Below, piece by piece: positions 59,131-64,000 of a stretch of DNA of 64,000 bases. Position numbers and translations under genes: made by a program. This DNA is from Haemophilus influenzae (GTDB taxonomy: Bacteria; Pseudomonadota; Gammaproteobacteria; Enterobacterales; Pasteurellaceae): assembly GCF_001457655.1 (NCBI RefSeq), contig NZ_LN831035.1:62001-126000 (forward strand), read 5' to 3'. A model generated the notes under the pieces. It searched no databases and was not told the origin of the DNA. It saw nothing but the letters and a program-made list of their open reading frames with translations. Within the stretch, counting starts at the first letter, position 1; every line of letters starts with the position of its first letter.

Positions 59131-60501
59131 ATGACAATTGAGTCAATTCTTTCAGCTATTGATAGCTTTATTTGGGGTGCACCTCTACTCATACTCTTAT
59201 CGGGCACGGGGCTCTATTTAACGTTACGCTTAGGCTTTATTCAAATTCGCTATTTACCACGTGCACTAGGTTATTTATTTAAAAAAGATAAAGGTGGAAA
59301 GGGGGACGTTTCCTCTTTTGCCGCACTTTGTACTGCATTAGCAGCAACAATTGGAACGGGTAATATTGTGGGCGTGGCAACTGCGGTACAAGCAGGTGGG
59401 CCAGGGGCTATTTTTTGGATGTGGCTGGTTGCTTTGTTAGGAATGGCAACAAAATATGCTGAATGTTTACTCGCGGTTAAATACCGTGTTCGCGATAAAA
59501 ATGGCTTTATGGCTGGCGGCCCGATGTATTACATTGAACGTGGACTAGGTATCAAATGGTTAGCAAAATTATTTGCATTATTTGGTGTGATGGTGGCCTT
59601 TTTCGGGATCGGCACATTCCCACAGGTCAATGCGATTACCCATGCAATGCAAGATACTTTTAATATTCCAGTTTTAGTTACTGCAATTATTGTGACGCTT
59701 TTAGTCGGCTTAATTATTCTTGGCGGTGTAAAACGTATTGCAACCGCATCATCGGTAATTGTGCCGTTTATGGCGATTTTATACGTCACGACTTCACTGG
59801 TTATTATCCTTTTAAATATAGAAAAAGTACCAGATGCGATTTTATTGATTATTGATAGTGCTTTTGATCCGCAAGCTGCGCTAGGTGGGGCTGTTGGCTT
59901 TACCGTAATGAAGGCTATTCAATCAGGCGTTGCACGCGGCATTTTCTCCAATGAATCAGGTTTAGGAAGCGCACCAATTGCAGCTGCAGCGGCACAAACT
60001 CGTGAACCTGTTCGACAAGGCTTAATTTCCATGACAGGTACATTCTTAGATACCATCATCGTCTGTACAATGACAGGTATTGTATTGGTATTAACGGGAG
60101 CGTGGAACAATCCTGAATTAGCGGGTGCTACCGTCACAAACTATGCCTTTGCACAAGGTTTAGGCACATCAATTGGTGCAACGATTGTAACAGTTGGTTT
60201 ATTATTTTTTGCATTCACGACTATTTTAGGTTGGTGTTACTACGGTGAACGTTGCTTTGTTTATCTCGTCGGTATTCGTGGCGTAAAACTATATCGTCTA
60301 GCTTATATTATGTTGGTTGGTTTAGGGGCATTCTTACACTTAAATTTAATATGGATTATCGCCGATATTGTAAATGGTTTGATGGCTTTCCCAAATCTTA
60401 TCGCGCTTATTGGATTGCGAAAAGTGATCATTGAAGAAACAAAAGATTATTTTCAACGTTTAAAAATTAATCATTATGATCAAGATGAAGTGATAAAATA
60501 G
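59131..60501 (+). CDS. Sodium:alanine/glycine symporter (AGCS family)
   Basis: A 456-residue inner-membrane transporter of the alanine-or-glycine:cation symporter family. The family signature GTGNIVGVATAVQAGGPGAI (20 residues) lies near residue 73 and SNESGLGSAPIAAAAAQTRE near residue 275; 10-11 hydrophobic segments are seen. GACGAGGAATCACA precedes the ATG. The glycine riboswitch in its leader strongly suggests glycine as substrate or regulator. Members annotated alsT/dagA/glyP belong here. The riboswitch is likely the main regulator. A terminator is shared with the convergent queH. Confidence 0.94.
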   Translation: MTIESILSAIDSFIWGAPLLILLSGTGLYLTLRLGFIQIRYLPRALGYLFKKDKGGKGDVSSFAALCTALAATIGTGNIVGVATAVQAGGPGAIFWMWLVALLGMATKYAECLLAVKYRVRDKNGFMAGGPMYYIERGLGIKWLAKLFALFGVMVAFFGIGTFPQVNAITHAMQDTFNIPVLVTAIIVTLLVGLIILGGVKRIATASSVIVPFMAILYVTTSLVIILLNIEKVPDAILLIIDSAFDPQAALGGAVGFTVMKAIQSGVARGIFSNESGLGSAPIAAAAAQTREPVRQGLISMTGTFLDTIIVCTMTGIVLVLTGAWNNPELAGATVTNYAFAQGLGTSIGATIVTVGLLFFAFTTILGWCYYGERCFVYLVGIRGVKLYRLAYIMLVGLGAFLHLNLIWIIADIVNGLMAFPNLIALIGLRKVIIEETKDYFQRLKINHYDQDEVIK

Positions 60502-60508
60502 TGAAATA

Positions 60509-60555
60509 AAAGGTGCTGTTCAGCAAATTCTGTGAAACAACACCTTTATTTTTCT
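60509..60555. terminator. Shared terminator between the symporter gene and queH
   Basis: AAAGGTG (60509-60515) pairs with CACCTTT (60541-60547), with additional inner pairing (TTCA 60519-60522 with TGAA 60533-60536). On the plus strand it is followed by ATTTTTC. It lies between convergent stops and may act in both directions. Confidence 0.72.
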
Positions 60556-60559
60556 ATTT

Positions 60560-61297
60560 TTAATCAGCACTATAATACAATTTTCCGATTTCAATTTTTT
60601 GACGACCCGTCTCTTCTCGCCATTTATTACTATCACGTAAAGAATACACACAACCGCAATATTCCTGTTGATAAAACCGCTCACGCTTACTAATTTCAAT
60701 CATGCGTTGCGAGCCACCTTCTTTTCGCCAGTTATAATCCCAATAAATAACATCATCATATTTTTCCGCCGCACGATGTCCACAGCCATTGATTTGATTC
60801 ATATCTTTCCAGCGAGAAATTCCCAAGCAACTAGTAAATACAGGGAAACCATGTTCATGAGCATATTCAGCAGCTTTTTCAAAGCGCATATCAAAACACA
60901 TTGTGCAGCGAATACCTCTTTCAGGCTCCCATTCCATACCCTTAGCACGATCAAACCAATTTTGACGATCGTAATCAGCATCAATAAATGGAATACCAAA
61001 TTTTTTTGCAAAACGGATATTTTCTTCTTTACGAATCAAATATTCTTTGAGTGGATGAATGTTTGGATTATAAAAATAAATTGTAAATTCAATGCCTGAT
61101 GCAAGAATTGCTTCCATCACTTCGCCAGAGCAAGGCGCACAACAAGAATGCAAAAGGAGCTTATTGTGTCCATCTGGCAACTCAAGTTTTTCACGAATAA
61201 AAGGTGCGTTAGGATCCTTACGGATTTTTTGTTTTCGCGGTTTAGCTTGAAAATTGACCGCACTTTTTTCTAGTTTAGGTTGAAGTTCTGTATTCAT
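60560..61297 (-). CDS. queH: Epoxyqueuosine reductase QueH (DUF208)
   Basis: QueH reduces epoxyqueuosine to queuosine at tRNA position 34, a non-orthologous replacement for QueG. The 245-residue protein shows the full cysteine set: [14 protein letters not shown] (CC-x2-C), [16 protein letters not shown] (C-x2-C) and [13 protein letters not shown] (C-x-C), as expected for its Fe-S cluster and metal. [20 protein letters not shown] (20 residues) is also conserved. The N-terminal 40 residues are basic and variable. It sits 50 bases downstream of ispB on the same strand. Confidence 0.93.
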   Translation of the reverse strand: MNTELQPKLEKSAVNFQAKPRKQKIRKDPNAPFIREKLELPDGHNKLLLHSCCAPCSGEVMEAILASGIEFTIYFYNPNIHPLKEYLIRKEENIRFAKKFGIPFIDADYDRQNWFDRAKGMEWEPERGIRCTMCFDMRFEKAAEYAHEHGFPVFTSCLGISRWKDMNQINGCGHRAAEKYDDVIYWDYNWRKEGGSQRMIEISKRERFYQQEYCGCVYSLRDSNKWREETGRQKIEIGKLYYSAD

Positions 61298-61347
61298 AAA
61301 GTTTAATTAAAATTAATGGGTATCAAGTATATAAGCTAAATTATAGA

Positions 61348-62337
61348 CTAATAATTTCTATCTACAGACAAATATGCCAATGAAATCAACGCTTGTTTAT
61401 ATTCACTTTCTGGCAAAATTTCGATTGCATCCACTGCTTTTTGAGCCTCTTCTTTTGCACGATTCATTGCGTAATCTAAAGACTTATGCTCAGTCATAAT
61501 AGCTAATACTTCATCAATTGCTTCACGTTTACCACCTTGCTCAATCGCTTCGCGAATTAAAGCTGCCTGTTGAGCATTTCCATGACGCATAGCGTGTAGT
61601 AGAGGAAGGGTTGGTTTTCCTTCAGCTAAATCATCGCCTACATTTTTACCTAGAGCTTGTGCATTTGCACTATAATCCAATACATCATCCACGAGCTGAA
61701 ATGCAGTGCCAAGATAACGCCCATAATCTTGTAAAGCCTTTTCTTGAGCTTCTGTTCCACCGGCGACAATTGCCGCAGCCTGACCAGCCACTTCAAACAA
61801 ACGGGCAGTTTTGCTATAAATTACACGCATATAATTAGCTTCGCTCGTTTCGGGATCATTAACATTCATTAACTGCTGAACTTCGCCTTCCGCTAAAACA
61901 TTAGTCGCATCAGCCATAATACTTAAAATTTTTAATGATTCTAACTGTGCAACTAATTGAAATGCACGCGTATAAATAAAATCGCCTACCAACACACTCG
62001 CCGCATTGCCAAATTCAGCATTCGCCGTAGCACGCCCACGACGCATATCAGACTCATCTACGACATCATCGTGTAACAAAGAAGCGGTATGAATAAATTC
62101 AACAAAAGTAGCACAAGTAATTGAATTAGATCCTTCAAACCCTAAAGATCGTGCTGCGAGAACTGCGATCAACGGGCGGATCCGCTTACCACCACCTTGA
62201 ACAATATAAAAACCTAACTGTCCTATTAGCGGTACATCTGAATTAAGCTGAGCAAGAATATTTTGATTAACTTTTTGCATATCTGGATCTGCAAGTTTCT
62301 GGATCTCGTCTATGCTCATAAGATCTTGTTTCTTCAT
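61348..62337 (-). CDS. ispB: Octaprenyl diphosphate synthase
   Basis: IspB makes the C40 isoprenoid tail of ubiquinone and menaquinone. The 329-residue trans-prenyltransferase has the first aspartate-rich motif LLHDDVVDESDMRRG (about residues 90-104) and the second FQLVDDVLDYSA, with GGGKRIRPLIAVLAARSLGF (20 residues) for diphosphate binding. Several ATGs lie near the N-terminus; 62337 is kept, but MSIDEIQKL seven codons in is possible. It is divergent from rplU, the standard gammaproteobacterial arrangement. Confidence 0.95.
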   Translation of the reverse strand: MKKQDLMSIDEIQKLADPDMQKVNQNILAQLNSDVPLIGQLGFYIVQGGGKRIRPLIAVLAARSLGFEGSNSITCATFVEFIHTASLLHDDVVDESDMRRGRATANAEFGNAASVLVGDFIYTRAFQLVAQLESLKILSIMADATNVLAEGEVQQLMNVNDPETSEANYMRVIYSKTARLFEVAGQAAAIVAGGTEAQEKALQDYGRYLGTAFQLVDDVLDYSANAQALGKNVGDDLAEGKPTLPLLHAMRHGNAQQAALIREAIEQGGKREAIDEVLAIMTEHKSLDYAMNRAKEEAQKAVDAIEILPESEYKQALISLAYLSVDRNY

Positions 62338-62447
62338 TTTTCATCATTTATCAGTCAAAAGTGCGGTGCATTTTACCCGAATTTTCAGACTTTCTGAAAT
62401 CAATCCGCAAATGAAGGGAATTTTTTTATTTTATTATAAATAAATTC

Positions 62448-62476
62448 TTGCCATAGGTAGGATTTTTCCGTAGAAT
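62448..62476 (+). promoter_or_regulatory. Promoter of rplU-rpmA
   Basis: TTGCCA (62448-62453), a 17-base spacer and TAGAAT (62471-62476) give a good sigma-70 promoter about 65 bases before the expected leader end; the rplU ATG is at 62550. The leader CTGCTAAGAAGCAG (62510-62523) can form a small hairpin before the ribosome site. Confidence 0.75.
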
Positions 62477-62549
62477 TTGCGACCTATTTATATGAATTTT
62501 TAAGTGTGGACTGCTAAGAAGCAGGAAAACACAATTAAGCGGAGTATTT

Positions 62550-62861
62550 ATGTACGCAGTTTTCCAAAGTGGCGGTAAACAACACCGTGTGAGCGAAGGT
62601 CAAGTTGTTCGTTTAGAAAAACTTGAACTTGCAACTGGCGCAACAGTTGAGTTCGATTCTGTGTTGATGGTCGTTAATGGTGAAGATGTTAAAATTGGTG
62701 CACCAGTAGTTGCTGGCGCAAAAGTAGTGGCTGAAGTAGTTGCACAAGGTCGTGGCGAGAAAGTTAAAATCGTTAAATTCCGTCGTCGCAAACACAGCCG
62801 TAAACAACAAGGTCATCGTCAGTGGTTCACAGAAGTGAAAATCACTGGGATTCAAGCATAA
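62550..62861 (+). CDS. rplU: 50S ribosomal protein L21
   Basis: Ribosomal protein L21, 103 residues, binding 23S rRNA. It begins [20 protein letters not shown] (20 residues) and has the signature [20 protein letters not shown] (20 residues) near the C-terminus, ending KITGIQA. GCGGAGTATTT precedes the ATG. Codon use is strongly biased, as in other ribosomal protein genes. rpmA follows after 20 bases. Confidence 0.98.
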   Translation: MYAVFQSGGKQHRVSEGQVVRLEKLELATGATVEFDSVLMVVNGEDVKIGAPVVAGAKVVAEVVAQGRGEKVKIVKFRRRKHSRKQQGHRQWFTEVKITGIQA

Positions 62862-62881
62862 TTTCAGAGGAGATCAAGTAG

Positions 62882-63139
62882 ATGGCAACTAAAAAAGCTG
62901 GTGGTTCAACTCGTAACGGTCGCGATTCTGAAGCTAAACGCCTTGGTGTTAAACGTTTCGGTGGCGAATCTGTATTAGCAGGTAGCATTATTGTTCGCCA
63001 ACGTGGTACTAAATTCCACGCAGGTAACAACGTAGGAATGGGAAGAGATCACACCTTATTCGCAACCGCAGATGGTAAAGTTAAATTTGAAGTAAAAGGC
63101 GAGAAAAGCCGTAAATACGTAAGTATTGTTACTGAATAA
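62882..63139 (+). CDS. rpmA: 50S ribosomal protein L27
   Basis: Ribosomal protein L27, 85 residues, whose N-terminal tail reaches the peptidyl-transferase centre. It reads [20 protein letters not shown] (20 residues) with the signature [20 protein letters not shown] (20 residues). No cleavable N-terminal extension of the Firmicutes type is present. It is the second gene of rplU-rpmA, followed by a terminator; in many relatives obgE lies downstream, here a permease gene comes first. Confidence 0.98.
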
Positions 63140-63157
63140 TTTAAAATCTATTCCATT

Positions 63158-63195
63158 GAAACGCCCTACAAATTTTGTGGGGCGTTTTGTCTTTC
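63158..63195 (+). terminator. Terminator of rplU-rpmA
   Basis: AAACGCCCTACAA (63158-63170) pairs with TTGTGGGGCGTTT (63174-63186), one G-U pair, loop ATT, followed by TGTCTTTCTT. It lies 19 bases after the rpmA stop. Confidence 0.9.
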
Positions 63196-63219
63196 TTAAT
63201 TTCACATAAGTGAGAACGC

Positions 63220-64000
63220 AATGAAACAACAACCTTTACTAGGCTTTACCTTTGCGCTTATTACCGCTATGGCTTGGGGGTCATTGCCTATTGCCTTGAA
63301 ACAAGTTTTGTCTGTAATGAATGCGCAAACTATCGTATGGTATCGTTTCATTATTGCTGCAGTTTCATTATTGGCTTTACTTGCTTATAAAAAACAATTA
63401 CCTGAGTTAATGAAAGTTCGCCAATATGCGTGGATTATGCTTATTGGAGTAATTGGTCTTACCAGCAATTTTCTATTATTTAGTAGCTCGCTGAATTACA
63501 TTGAACCGTCAGTTGCACAAATTTTTATTCATTTATCCTCTTTTGGAATGCTCATCTGTGGTGTACTGATTTTCAAAGAAAAATTAGGGTTGCACCAAAA
63601 GATCGGACTTTTCTTATTATTAATTGGTTTAGGCTTATTCTTTAATGATCGTTTTGATGCATTTGCTGGACTAAATCAGTATTCAACAGGTGTCATTTTA
63701 GGTGTAGGGGGTGCTCTTATTTGGGTCGCTTATGGAATGGCGCAAAAATTAATGTTACGTAAATTTAATTCACAACAAATCTTGCTAATGATGTATTTAG
63801 GTTGTGCCATAGCCTTTATGCCGATGGCTGAATTCTCGCAAGTACAAGAACTCACACCTTTAGCTCTGATTTGTTTTATTTACTGCTGTTTAAATACCTT
63901 AATTGGATACGGCTCTTATGCGGAAGCACTTAATCGTTGGGATGTATCAAAAGTCAGTGTTGTTATCACACTTGTACCTCTTTTCACAATTCTATTTTCC
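63220..64000 (+). CDS. EamA/DMT-family permease, 3' end outside the window
   Basis: The first 260 codons of a drug/metabolite transporter with ten expected helices, about eight or nine of them visible. It starts MKQQPLLGFTFALITAMAWG (20 residues) and includes an internal EamA repeat (GVILGVGGALIWVAYGMAQK, 20 residues, is the start of the second half). WYRFIIAA and NFLLFSSSLNYIEPSVAQIF are typical of EamA proteins. The substrate cannot be assigned. The gene begins 80 bases after rpmA, past a terminator, with GTGAGAACGCA before the ATG. It is cut by the window edge, not truncated in the genome as far as can be seen. Confidence 0.88.

Noticed and set aside
60668-61099. A 143-codon open frame on the plus strand across queH
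   Set aside because: It is a reverse-strand shadow of queH, whose cysteine motifs and length are fully conserved.

Overview
The window is a stretch of Pasteurellaceae chromosome, almost certainly Haemophilus influenzae or a very close relative. The base composition is AT-rich. The 9-bp Haemophilus DNA-uptake core AAGTGCGGT / ACCGCACTT occurs dozens of times on both strands, in genes and as inverted pairs after genes. From memory, gene content and order follow the H. influenzae Rd segment around eno, secA, acrAB and purHD. I could run no search, so that match is recollection. I see no prophage, insertion sequence, CRISPR array or rRNA operon. Nearly all of the window is core genome.

Layout. 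1-5.5 kb (+): TPR cytochrome-c biogenesis protein, YhiN-type flavoprotein, enolase, a small unknown protein and a YgiB/YgiC-type pair. 5.7-7.3 kb (-): catalase. 7.5-11.9 kb (+): glyQ and glyS, separated by three small accessory genes (thioredoxin-fold protein, DUF559 nuclease-like protein, secreted repeat protein). 12.0 kb: tRNA-Ile2(CAU) with its own promoter. 12.2-16.4 kb (-): holA, lptE, leuS. 16.6-23.7 kb (+): an envelope-biogenesis run, uppS-cdsA-rseP-bamA-skp-lpxD. 23.9-25.7 kb (-): tsf and rpsB with a structured leader and an internal hairpin. 25.8-32.2 kb (-): methyltransferase, KefB-type antiporter, mutT, secA and a secM-like arrest-peptide gene, with dciA divergent from it. 32.6-37.4 kb (-): tadA, thyA, lgt, a TauE-like permease, rppH, proB. 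37.5-40.9 kb (+): folA and emrAB. 40.9-46.9 kb (-): ftsN, then the acrR-acrA-acrB efflux operon with palindromes upstream of acrR. 47-50.6 kb (-): rhlB, yacG, coaE, glyA. 50.7-52.3 kb (-): a markedly AT-rich phosphoethanolamine transferase gene with a tetranucleotide tract in its reading frame. 52.4-55.4 kb (-): purD and purH with a PurR box. 55.6-57.8 kb (-): doxX-like gene and dsbD. 58.0-60.5 kb (+): arcA, then a glycine-riboswitch-controlled Na+/amino-acid symporter. 60.6-62.3 kb (-): queH and ispB. 62.5-64 kb (+): rplU, rpmA and the 5' part of an EamA/DMT permease gene that runs off the edge.

Functional themes. Envelope assembly is heavily represented: BamA and Skp for outer-membrane proteins; LpxD and LptE for LPS; UppS and CdsA for lipid precursors; RseP and Lgt for proteolysis and lipoproteins; SecM/SecA for export; and the LPS-modifying transferase. 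Translation genes (glyQS, leuS, rpsB-tsf, rplU-rpmA, tadA, queH, tRNA-Ile2) and one-carbon/purine/glycine metabolism (glyA, thyA, folA, purHD, glycine riboswitch) also cluster.

The strongest leads are: a TTTG repeat tract that could make the PEtn transferase phase-variable; a SecM-like peptide ending in an IRAGP arrest motif with altered spacing; a 34-residue insertion in GlyS with foreign-looking codon use; and an AAT-repeat-encoded Asn tract in the BamA surface loop that carries the RGF motif. Nothing I see amounts to a wholly new multi-gene system.
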